DNA of 64,000 bases from NCBI RefSeq assembly GCF_964204645.1, contig NC_134031.1, positions 17,667,307 through 17,731,306 of the forward strand, written 5' to 3'. A program made the translations under genes and the position numbers. This DNA is from Tubulanus polymorphus. Taxonomy: Eukaryota > Nemertea > Palaeonemertea > Tubulaniformes > Tubulanidae. The notes under the pieces were generated by a model. It was not told the origin of the DNA, ran no database searches, and worked only from the letters and a program-made list of their open reading frames with translations. Positions 43,632 through 54,870 of the stretch are shown here, piece by piece; the first letter of the stretch is position 1, and every line of letters starts with the position of its first letter.

Positions 43632-46024
43632 ATGCTTTTAGGTAAAAAGACTATTTGTACAATTGAATAAGAGAATATACCTGGGCCTTACGATTAGTTT
43701 TAACGTACAATTAAGATTTTTTACATCTCTAAAATTTAATTCCTTACAGACATACCATTCCAAGTGAATGAGGCTGACTTGAAAGAATGTTTGAAAAGTC
43801 GTCTGGATGTGATAGCCGATATAGTCGTCGAGGTAGATGAACCGACGTGGTTAGAATGGCAGGATCGACGCGCCAGACATTCACCAGGTAAGAATATTGG
43901 GCAATTAGTGATGCTCTGTCAGAGATTGAGTATTTTATCTGAAGCCAGTTCCTGAGTTCTCAGAAAGAAAATGTTAACGATTTATTTTCAATGTTTTGAA
44001 TATATCCAACTGCCTCCGCTAGGTACGGCCCTCAATCTTGATTTGGTTATGGCTACTATTTTTTAGAGTAGCTATTTTCTACTCTTTTTAGAATTAAGAC
44101 CTCAATTACTCCCAAAAATATCGAAATACTCATAAAATTAGAAATAGGCCCTATGTCTAGTTCATTTCCAATTAAAAGTACTAGGCTATTTCTTGTGTGA
44201 AATAACTCCTTTAGAAGCTACTACAATTAAAGATATCTGTAGGTAGGACTATTTTGTACCTGAAAAAGATGACCGATTAGTCAAGTCTAAACTGTGGAAC
44301 TGAGTCTTGCGTCCTTTACTGATATGAGTATAACTGCAAAGAATGGGCCGATGAAGTCGATAGTTAAAATTGCGATGTTTACTTTGAAAGCGTATTTAAT
44401 TCCAGGTTTCATGACTGGAATTGTAAAATCTGAAGAGGGATTAGATTTCAACACGTGCAAAGTATTAGAGCAACACCAGCAGCAGCAGCAGCAGCAATCG
44501 CAAACTGATGAGTTGTGTATCAACACATTTAATGAATCAACAGTTGAATCAGGGATTCTCATTACTGGACAAACATCGGAATCGAATATCTCTAATCAGG
44601 CGCTCGGTCATCAATCTGTTTTAGTTTCCGATTTACAAAACGATCCCGCCACCGATACTGTCAAATCGACAACAACACCGACCCCACCTAGTGACAAATC
44701 TATCAAACATCCGCAGTTGTTTACGAGTCGTCGACTTCGTACGAAACGAAAACGTCGACGCGCGACGACGTCTGCTTCGGTTACTGGCGACAATAACCGT
44801 AATGTTCCTCATTGTAGCGAAAACAATTATCATTTGATGTCGACCGACGGCGCGCATTCTTCTACTCAGATAATCGATCAAAACTATCCACTCTATCATC
44901 AGACAGTGGCGCCACCATCGCGAACTGTGTTCGATCAGCAGCAGGCGTTTCTCATCGGCGGTGGCGTTCAGATCGGTTCCGATTCCGCATTCCCGACCGC
45001 TCAAATGATCGACATGAAACACGAAGTAATCGATCTCAGCGGCGACGATGATGACGACGACGATGATAAAAGTGGAGCTGCTGCCGCTGATGAAGACGAC
45101 GCGAATAAGACGTTCGGTAGTTTCGTTTACGGCGATACCGGCGAACGACAAATGATTCATTTCACCGAACAGCAGCCAGTGTTCAATAACGTCGCGGCGT
45201 TTAACTACGAATGTCGACAACCGATCAAACCACCGAAACCGAAACAGCGTAGATCGATGCCCGCGTTGAAAGCAATGCCATCTTATTCAAATCATCAACA
45301 ACATCAACAACCACAACCTACTCATCAATCAGGTATTTGAATTTTCATTGGGTTTTTAGAAATCTGTGTTACGAAGTTTCAGTAGATCAGAAATCATTCG
45401 ATACAGCGACCAGCCATTCCATCCCAGAGGCATCCCGCGTGTTAATTAATTCATGGATGGTTCGGATGATTGAAGCTGGGCCTGAAGTTTTAAAAAAATC
45501 ATACCTTGTTTCTTTTTAAATTGGCCCAACTGCATTTACATTTATAATCGGTTCATTTCTATGACTATTGGGTTTGTTTGAAATTTTCTTTCAATCGATC
45601 AAACTTCTTTTGATTGAGAAATATGTCTTACATGTGAAAAGTGCAGATATTTTCTGGACTTTAGGGGATTCTGCCCAGGATTAATCTTCTGTTCAGTGAG
45701 AAATCCTTTTTCTTACAACGACGGATGTGTCTTATATTTTCAGCTTCAAATTCAACGACGACGCCGCGGCAGACGCTCACGCTGAAAGTCGGTAAAAAAG
45801 CCGCGCGAAAGTACGAGTGTCGGTTCTGTTCGAAGATGCACACGAGCAATCAGAATCGTATCGTACACGAGCGAATTCACCTCGGCGTTAAACCGTTTCA
45901 GTGTAAGATCTGTTTCCGTCGTTTCAACCAATCGAGCAGCTACAGGCGCCACCTACGTCTCAAACACGGCGTCGAACCGAAAACGGTGAACTCGAAAGAG
46001 ATTTATCAACTCATCATGGCTTAG
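43632..46024 (+). CDS. gene B: paralogue with one zinc-finger exon
   Basis: Exons 43632-43641, 43750-43887, 44406-45332 and 45744-46024 give about 451 residues; all internal junctions are phase 1. Exon 1 encodes MLL; exon 2 equals gene A exon 2 in protein. Exon 3 has IVKSEE near its start, a Gln run, TKRKRRRATTS (nuclear signal), [18 protein letters not shown] (psi-K-x-E plus SUMO-interacting motif) and a basic Pro-rich end. The last exon carries fingers [21 protein letters not shown] and [22 protein letters not shown] and tail VEPKTVNSKEIYQLIMA. Likely a nuclear DNA-binding regulator. No second finger exon was found before gene C. Confidence 0.9.
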
Positions 46025-48156
46025 CATTGATGTAAATTGACATTTTAAGCAGCTCCATCGACTCAGAAGTCAATCTCTCGTGCGTGGCATCTCATTGTTT
46101 TAATTTACAGGGTCCCTATAACTACTTGATCCCTTAGAAACTTCTAATAAATGGAAAATGCTTTTAAAGACGCTTGAAACTGCATTGATTTGAACAAATT
46201 GGTTAAAACTCCTTCAATTTTGAGAAACGGGTAATTAGAAATTTTTGTCTGGTTTGTAAATCGTTACACTCTTAGGACCAGGATTTTTTTTACCCAATTA
46301 GGCGGTTACTGAATTAGAAGCTGAGTTTGGTTAGTGTAACAAGATCCTGTAGTGATAGTGTAAATGTAACAAATTTGCTTACTGAACCACTGAATTTTAC
46401 TATCAACAGTACAGTTGTCTCACAGTGTAAGAATTGAATTATGTGAATAGAAATCTGGCAAATAAAATTGTGTTTAAACAATAGTTCATGTGTCAATGAA
46501 AAGTCATTGAGTAGCTGGTCTTCATGTTTCAAATTCATTATTGTACCTTCGTTTATTTTCTGCGAGATGAAACTTTTGTCATAAAACGTAAAATGGATAC
46601 GTGTTAAGTAGTGTTTGGTGCTAGTCCGTGCATCTATGTGTGACTGTTATATTTATGATTAAGAAATATTCTATCCAGCTGGTGTCTTAGCAGTTTACTC
46701 GAAACTTTTGTAAAAATTGTGTTCTACAATGTTGTGAATCTTTTTTGGTTTATTTCCTTTATTTTGTACATAGAAGATATGTTTTCTATTTTTGTATATG
46801 CAATATGTACATGTTCACGAAAAAAGCCGTAATTTGTATCAAGCCAAACACTCGGAAGTTAAAACACCTTGGATGATAGATTCGTCTGTGTTGGCCTGAT
46901 TTACCTGAGAATTTGTAGGTCTAAATTTCAAAAACTAAATGTGTTTATGTCAAAGCCAGCATATTATATAAGTGTATATTTTCGTTTAGACATACTCTTA
47001 TTTTTATGTTTTCTGACAACAGTAATGCATGTTAATGAAATTTGAAATAAATTTTTTTTTTAAACTTATAATTAACTAACCTTTATTGTTTTGGTTTTTC
47101 CTGGAAATCGTTTGAAATGTTCATGACTTCAATTTGATCAGACTGATTTCTCCACCACTGAGGGCTGAAAGGTATTGATATTTGATATTCTTTGAAGGGA
47201 TGAGTACTTATGATTATTGCTGTAACCAAACATTATAGGAGTTATTTCCTTAGTTTAAGAAAATTTGCGATTTATTTCTAGATAATGTTATTACTCTCCT
47301 ATCATTACCATAGTTGCGGAGGGTAAAGGTTAGAGTATAGGAAAAGATGAGATATTACTTTATTCTGACAAAAAAATGAGAGAACAATTGGGTATAAAAA
47401 GGTCATACATCATAATGCAGAAAAGATGCCAAATGTACAGGCTTTAAAAATTTCTCCAACCGTATGGTGCTGCCACCGTTGTTAAATCGGTGAACTACCG
47501 TGGACAATGGCGAAATTCAAGGAATTTTTTGCGGGTAAGAAATTCTCAGAAAAAGTATTATTTCTCGACTGAAATCATTTTTCTCTTTTTCGCATGTGTA
47601 TGTGATATTTTGCTCGAGTAACTGGTATGGCTTATTTTGTCTGAAAGTTACCTGTCGCTGCTGTTACCGCTGATATATACGAAAACTTAAGTAAAATGTT
47701 TGACAGTTAGTCTGGCTGCACTACGCTTACCTACGCTTTAGCATTAGGGACTATTCAAACTTAGTAAAACCTAGTCCGTGTTAAGTTTTTGATATCTGCT
47801 AGAGGTAATTAGAACTTAGAATTGCGAATCCCGTTAGGATTAATTGTATTTTTCATATAAAGATAGGTGGCCCTTAGTGCGGCTGTAGGAAGTAGAAAAG
47901 GACCCATTGCAGCAGGCCTGTGATTAATCAAGTGTCATAAATTGTATCAGCCTACTTATTTAACAACAAGTTTTTTTAGCAATTCTAAAAATGTATTGAA
48001 ATTTTTGATTGATTCAGACAAATTCCTGTCTTTATTTATGTTGGGATCACAAGAAATTGGAAGTTTGAAAACCTGTTGGGACCAAATTTCAGATTTTAGT
48101 AAAATTCTTTTAATAGGTTTTCATTGAACGCAGTGGCTCTCATACTGTTGAGGAAA
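46025..48156. other. 3' UTR and spacer between genes B and C
   Basis: AATAAA-type signals at about 46144, 46457 and 47044 could end gene B. The segment around 46100-46310 (CTCCTT, AAATGCTTTTAA, GACCAGGATT blocks) recurs in gene C intron 2 at 48425-48660, a dispersed repeat family. A candidate alternative first exon of gene C (47507-47534) is described in the findings. Confidence 0.5.
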
Positions 48157-51100
48157 ATGTTACTCAGTAAGTATAACGCTCAATGGGAATAGTGCTGCAC
48201 ACATTAGTCCTGTATAATTAAGTGTCGATGAGTCATGTAATTCTAATTCTTTCTAATTGATCAGCCATTCCTTTCCAAGTCGACGACGAAGATTTGAGGG
48301 AATGTTTGAAAAAGCGTCTTGATGTTATTTCCGACATTGTGATCAGTGTTGACGAGCCGATCTGGTTGGAATGGCAGGCCAGACGAAATCAAACCAGTAA
48401 GTATCGGAAGTTATTTCCAATTTTCTTTGGATAAGGGTCTCTATGACTCCTTGATTATTTAAAACTCCTTCTAAACATAAAATGCTTTTAAGGTGCTTGA
48501 AACTCTTTTAATTGGAGCAAAATGCACGAAACTCCTTTAAGACTTCAATTTTGATAGGCCATTAGAAATTTTAGTCTAGTTTGTAGTTGTATAGTAAGCA
48601 ACCCCTAAATCGCTAAATTTCAGACCAGGATTGTTTTTACCAAATTAAAAACGGAGTTTTGTAGTGTTAAGGAAAAAAAAATTGCTTACAAAACCACCAA
48701 ATCAACAGTTAACTGAGATAAACAGTGGCGATTTAGGAGGAGTCTACAGTAATTGGGATATGAAAGTGATGCAGACACTTCCTCATAAATTTTCTCCTTT
48801 AAAACTCCTTGAAAACTTCTCATATCCAGGAATAACCGATCAGCAGGGACCCTGTCTATCAAAAATGATGATAATTGATTTCTTAAATTAAAATTTTCTT
48901 TCTAGGGAACGATGATTTCACGGGCGAGGAAAACGGACTCGTTATAGACGAGAAAAATAGCAACGGCGAATGTCGAAAACGACGAAAATACGCGAAAAAG
49001 AAAAAATCGCGAAAAACGTTAAACGATTCGGCTGTAACGACGGCTGAACCTCGCGACGCCGATACCGATTTACCGAACGTTTATTCCGAATCGAACTTAA
49101 AAACCGACTCGAACGCCAGCGGAGAATCGTCATTCCCGAGCCACCATTCGCAAAATAAACGCCGCCGACGTCCGTCTGCCACGGTAACCTCGCCGGCGGC
49201 GACGACGACGGACGAACCGAGTTTATCGGTCGATCGTCCGCTTCTCCGCGACGATTTCACCATGTCGGAAACGCGTTTGAAATCGTACGCGAATTTTTGC
49301 GCTGACGACGACGATGAGGACGACGACGATGACAATTCGGCGTTGATCGCGGCGAACGTTCCCGAGTTAAACGTCGGAGATACGATCGTTGACGTTAAAC
49401 AGGAACCGTCGGTCGCCGCGAGTCTCAGCGACGACGAAAATAGCGATTTTTTATACGAGAATATCGGACAAGAACAGTACATCGGTCAGGAGATCATCGA
49501 AGGTGCTTTACAGCAGTCGCCTATGCCACAGTTATCACCGACCAGCAACAGTATGCATTGGACACAAGCAGGTAGGTTGAGTCTCTGTAGGTTGAATATC
49601 TGTTTGTAGGGTAAATCTCTGTAGGTTGAATCAGTAGGTTGAATATCTGTTTGTAGGTTGAATCCCTGTAGGTTGAATCATTGTTTGTAGGTTGAATCAT
49701 GTTAAGGTTGAATCTCTGTAGGTTGAATATCTGTTTGTAGGGTAAATCTCTGTAGGTTGAATCAGTAGGTTGAATATCTGTAGGTTGAATCTCTGTAGGT
49801 TGAATCATTGTTTGTAGGTTGAATCATTGTAGGTTAAATATCTGTTTGTAGGTTGAATATCTGTAGGTTGAATCAGTAGGTTGAATATCTGTTAGTAGGT
49901 TGAGTCTCTGTTTGTAGGTTGAGTCTCTATAGGTTGAATCACTGTTTGTAAGTTGAATCACTGTAGGTTGAATCACTGTTTGTAGGTTGAATATCTGTTT
50001 GTAGGGTAAATCTCTGTAGGTTGAATCTCTGTAGGTTGAATCATTGTTTGTAGGTTGAGTCTGCGTGTGTAGGTTGAATCTCTGTTTGTAGGTTGAATCT
50101 AAAAATTTATATATGCAGGCTACAGGTTGGCCACTGACCTGGAAAACTATTAAAAAATCAAGGAAAACTTGAGGAATTTACAAATTTTACAAAAACCTGG
50201 AGAACTCAGGGAATATGATTATTGTTATTGACCACATGTTTCTTTATCAATGTAACAATTTAGACATAGAAATTTCGCTGATTTCTCAGATAATTTGTGT
50301 TTAATCGTGTGGAAAAATCAGGGGATTTGAAAATAGGCGGAAAGTGGCCGCACTGATGAAGTATGCACCGTCCAACTTCGATGTGGCTTAAAAGTCAGAT
50401 GCATCTTCACTGCAGAAATATCTGAATTGAACGGCGAATTTGTCGTCTTGTATGCACCAATAGAGTAGACAGTGGGGAGTGTTGACAGCGGAGAATACCT
50501 GTTCACTCTCTCAACCGGCGTTACCGCGAGAGAGCCGCAGTGAAACTCGATCACGCGTGGTGTCAGCTGATAACGTGATCACTAAAGCGCTATTATTCCA
50601 TCTCGTAATCAAATTGTCGCCGATTACGGCGGCTAATTTGCGTGTATGAAAATTAGTTAATTACGTTCACAAATGACTGGTCTCTAGTGTATGTATGTAT
50701 GAATGCTGTATTATCGCGTCGGACTTTGTTTCGCCTGAGAATTCATTACGATCGTTTACGACCCTATTTATCGAGTATTGTTTTCATCATTAGCTCGTAT
50801 CGGCGTTCATAAATCAGTGAGAGGTTTTCAGGGGCGGTCTCGGGCCCGTTTCGTCATGCAGAAATTGTTGAAAAATTCGATGCTCGTCCTATTCTCGGAA
50901 TCTGCATCTCTTAGGATTAATTGTTCGAAAATATATTTACGACGCGGGTGGGACCCCGCTAGTGGTTGCTTTAGCCTTTAATTCCGTCTGGGCCTGGCTT
51001 TCCGATTTTCCTAGATCCGTTCCTGGCTTTGAATTGAGATCGGTCGAAGTCTTCGGGAGTTCGCCTGAAACTTCTGAACTGGTTTTCTGAGGTTTATTCA

Positions 51101-53780
51101 TTTTTCCATCTTCATATCGTTATTTCTTTCTTCCTTGTAGATCTATTCCGTCGTTATCCATCATCCAGATTACGTACATCAAGTATGAAACCTTGATACG
51201 GGATCTGCTATGATAAGACTCCGATGCTAACAGTTCCTATAATTCGTAGTTATTCTGGATGTTTAGAAGAGAAATGATGAGTGGGCTGTTTTACCAGACT
51301 AAGTGCAACATATTGCATCCTTTTTCCCCCCCAGCCGGCATATTTTTGCCGGGGGAAAAGTTTACATGCCTAGCTAATTGACTGCCAGTATACGGACCAA
51401 CTGTTTGCTGTATGTAATGGACGGGTGGAATTCGTTAATTGTCTGTTTACTGATTATGTCGTAAGCTGAAATAATGGCAGCGCTTTGCAGGCTTTTTACG
51501 TCTTTTTTTCCCGGGCATATTTGTTGATAACGATAAAAAGCCCATTTAGGTCTTAATCCTGCCGGGACAAGTAAAGCAGACTTCAATTAGGCTATTTCAA
51601 TTCATATAAGATTAGTGCTTTGGAGGGTTTCTTCAATGGATGAAGTAGCGCACATCCTCTCAAAAATAACTATGAAATGAAATGAGAGTTATGATATATA
51701 TCCAATTACAAAATAAACGCCAAAATTTACAATTGTAATTATTATTTCTAAATGCTAATATGGATGACATAAGTGCACATTGACTCACACAGAATCCCTT
51801 AAATAATGCAAACTAGGTATCAATGTATATAAGCATTATTGTAATGGTTTTAATGGAGTCAAATTACAAATTCTTCGCACTGTTTTGTGCCTTTATACAT
51901 ATTGTACACTGGCATCACGCTGGAAAAGATTTTTTATGTCCGTTATTAGCGTAATTGGGGAAAATCGATGCTTACAACATCATAACAAATAGAAATAATT
52001 TCTTTAAACAGTTCATTGGGAATTTTTTTGTCAAATTGGGAAAAATTAATTAGCTTTGGATTGGGAATATGTCCGGGTTACCGGACATAAGTACGGCCCA
52101 GCGTGATGCCGCCTGCTGTGTACCAGTACAGCTCGGATCTCTTAGTTGATCAAAAGTCAAGCGGCTTCGACGCAGTTTTCTCCACGTCACACGACGCGCA
52201 TATACATCCTCTCTTCGGTGTCATTGATTAGTGATTTGTTCCGATGGCTGCTCCTCTAATGTTTCACTCAATACGCTTCGTCTCACACTTGAATCTGTAA
52301 TGAATGATGATAAAGGGTTTACTTGTGAAACGACGTGGCATTAGATGCAGCGAACGCAGTCAGTCAGCAGACGTGTGTCTGTCGTATAGTAGAGTCAGTA
52401 CACAGTCCACAGCATGATTCATACGACATTTTACTATCAAATTCAGTACGAATCTGACAGGCTATGTAATGGTTTCGATGAATATTTCAATATTCTTTCC
52501 ATCCATAAGTAAGCATTGCTACTCAATTTTATTGACTTCTCCGATTATTTTATTCCGAGCCAGTGATGTATTATGGATCGGTTTGATGCTAAAGATGTAT
52601 ATCACGCTATGAAATGTTTATTTCTTAGGGCTATACGTTTTCATTTTCTCGCATCAAAAATTCGATGAATATCTTTACCTTTGAGGAGAAAAACCGAATG
52701 ATGTGATTTCTATTAAACAAGTTAAAAGAGACTCCATTTCTTTGATGCATACACACCAAGAATTTGAAAATTAGGGTTTTCTGACCATTTTGGCGGAAAA
52801 CCTCTTTTTTTATTCACCTGTTTGTTAAAGAACGTCTCTTTTCTGGAACTTTTTACTCATAGTGTAGTAATTGAAATTGAAATTTATTTTCATTTACGAT
52901 GTTACATTATTGAACGATATAATAAGTATGATTAGACGAAGAAAAATGTAACAGGATAATGGGGCTACACGGAGAGACTGAAACAGTCTATCTAAGCCGT
53001 ATCACCCAGAAGCATCCACACCACATTCATCACACATGCAGTAGTACATCACACATCAGGCATAGTATACCTAGTACTAACTGTTTGTTAAATTTGGTGA
53101 GAAAGCTAGATCATGAGTAAATTCAAACAGTTTCTGTTCATGTCTTACGTATTTGACTGTCTTAATTGATTGGATTCTTTACTGATCAAGTCAGGGAAAA
53201 CAACGTAGATGTCAGGGAATAAATAGTCAGCTAAAAAGCGGGTCCAATATAACCCCGTTAAACGAGCAAGGCAGAAAACCCGTTATCGCTGCTTCGCAGC
53301 TATATTATATTTTCATCATTGATTTTTTCAGAGGATGAAGATCTGCCGACCTCTACGCGACCGCGACGTTGTCGAACATTGTCGTCATCGATGGCGAAAC
53401 TGCGGCCGGCGCGGCGGAGGGTGAACGCCAAACGGTCGCCGCCGCCGCTCCCACCACCACTTCCGTCGAAAGACAAAAACGGTTTCAAACTGGTCTCCGA
53501 GTTCATTTTAGAAAACTCGCACAATAAAATGGAAAAGACGACGCCGCTGTTGTGCGGCGCGAAAATCGTCAAATGCGCGTACTGCGACAAACCGTTCTCG
53601 ACCAATCAGAACAAAGTGATCCACGAACGCATTCACCTCGGCATCAAACCGTACGAGTGTCAAATATGCCATCGATTCTTCACTCACGCCAGTAACTATA
53701 AGCGCCACCTACGAACGATGCACGCCGTCGAAAATAAAATCATCGATTCTACGGAGCATTATCGGTTCATCAAAGATTGA
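48157..53780 (+). CDS. gene C: third paralogue with one zinc-finger exon
   Basis: Exons 48157-48166, 48265-48396, 48906-49571 and 53332-53780 give about 418 residues, phase 1 throughout. It begins MLLTIPFQVDDEDLRECLKK. Exon 3 contains NKRRRRPSATVTSP (same basic site as A and B), an Asp/Glu run, and DVKQEP then SLSDDEN, a weaker version of the psi-K-x-E plus acidic SUMO-interacting module. The last exon has a long basic, Pro-rich leader and fingers CAYCDKPFSTNQNKVIHERIH and CQICHRFFTHASNYKRHLRTMH, tail VENKIIDSTEHYRFIKD. It has no Gln run. The most diverged of the three. Intron 3 is 3.8 kb and starts with a minisatellite. Confidence 0.88.
49572..50098. repeat. minisatellite of splice-donor-like units, gene C intron 3
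   Basis: About 29 copies of GTAGGTTGA with short spacers (consensus GTAGGTTGAATCTCTGTTT, 15-19 bp) start exactly at the exon 3 donor G|GTAGGTTGA. The real donor is thus the first repeat unit. Some units read GTAGGGTAAAT. Confidence 0.95.
50099..53331. other. remainder of gene C intron 3
   Basis: No finger exon was recognised here on either strand. Holds a MITE at 51911-52110 and a segment near 51700-51860 similar to 7925-8060 (ACAAAATAAAC, TGGATGA, CACACAGAA.CCCTTAAA blocks). Confidence 0.45.
51911..52110. mobile_element. MITE with GGCATCACGCTGG ends
   Basis: Ends GGCATCACGCTGG and CCAGCGTGATGCC are exact inverses. A smaller GTCCG/CGGAC inverted pair lies inside. Non-coding. Confidence 0.7.
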
Positions 53781-54071
53781 TACGGAGCGCGCGTGTGAGT
53801 TTCGAAGAAATGTGTCTGTTGGGGGTTGTAATGAAATTCATTTGTCGGTTTCGTAAATGAATAATGAATCTCAGTGAATATTATAGCCGCGATCCCGCGC
53901 TAGACTAAGCATCGAATGGGCGCGCGTCCGTTTGACTCGGGGTCCAATTAGGACCGTCCAAAAACGTCAGACCAGGCCTGAGCCAAATTTTAGCATGGGT
54001 CAAATAACTGCACGTGCGCGCTTGCTGCGGTTCCAGAAGTGACGCACCTCGCTTTGTCACACAATTATCTA

Positions 54072-54228
54072 TTCAGTTAATCCCGCTTAATTCGGATTTC
54101 GTTCTAATCGGGACATTATTTGCAGTCTAATTGTTCATTACCATACAAGAAGATTACTATTAATCGAGATTAAAATTGGTGAATTTTTTTGGTCCCAAAT
54201 GATCCGAATTAAGCGGGTTCTATTGTAT
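54072..54228. mobile_element. pogo-like MITE, CCCGCTTAATTCGGAT ends
   Basis: Left CAGTTAATCCCGCTTAATTC and right GATCCGAATTAAGCGGGTTC are inverted. Same family as 10797-10955. Confidence 0.7.
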
Positions 54229-54479
54229 CGAGTGAGTAGTTTATGCCCAGTGTGATCGCAGCTTTCAAATGGAGCCAGTTGCATAGTCCAGGTTAACATT
54301 TACGAATGGTCTAAAAACCATCTTAGTTCAATAGCCAATCGAACAATTAGAGACTAAGTCTCAAGACTTAAGACTAGTAGCAAATACCGGTGTGCAACTA
54401 GGCCCAGTTCTACAGCTTAATGGGAATTTATTTGATAATGCCAAACCCATAAATAATTTAGATCTGAAATTAATCAAAA

Positions 54480-54870
54480 TACAGTAGAAGTCACTTAATT
54501 CGGATTACTGCCCAGATTTCTCAGAATCTGAATTATTTAACGATAGTTGGTTACAGGTTAACCATTTCAGTGCTGACTTATCAACACCCTATAGTGCTGG
54601 AGATAATTTGAAAATTTAAAAAAATTCTACCCTAGTGTGTTGAATAACAGGAATAGCACTATAGTGCGTCTACACCGCGGCGCGGTGTATCGTTAGTTAC
54701 TAGTATTTCACTATGTTTGACAGGTGCTGCCATTTTTCAAGAGAGATAATTACTAATTACATCAATACACCGCAGTGCGGTGTACTAGCAAAATCTATCA
54801 CTGCTTTATACACCGCACTGCGTTGTAGACGCACTGAAAGGGTTAACCGGATTAAGCGAGTTCTACTGTA
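54480..54870. mobile_element. pogo-like MITE, TACAGTAGAAGTCACTTAATT ends, interrupted
   Basis: TACAGTAGAA at the left and TTCTACTGTA at the right are exact, with TA borders. Its middle is split by a second element at 54663-54835. Confidence 0.75.
54663..54835. mobile_element. nested MITE with AGTGCGTCTACACCGC ends
   Basis: AGTGCGTCTACACCGCGGCG on the left mirrors the right end CGCACTGCGTTGTAGACGCACT with a few changes. A third CACCGCAGTGCGGTG palindrome sits inside. Inserted within the element at 54480-54870. Confidence 0.65.

Noticed and set aside
49521-49808. 95-codon minus-strand frame of IQPTEIQPT repeats
   Set aside because: Antisense of the GTAGGTTGA minisatellite in gene C intron 3.
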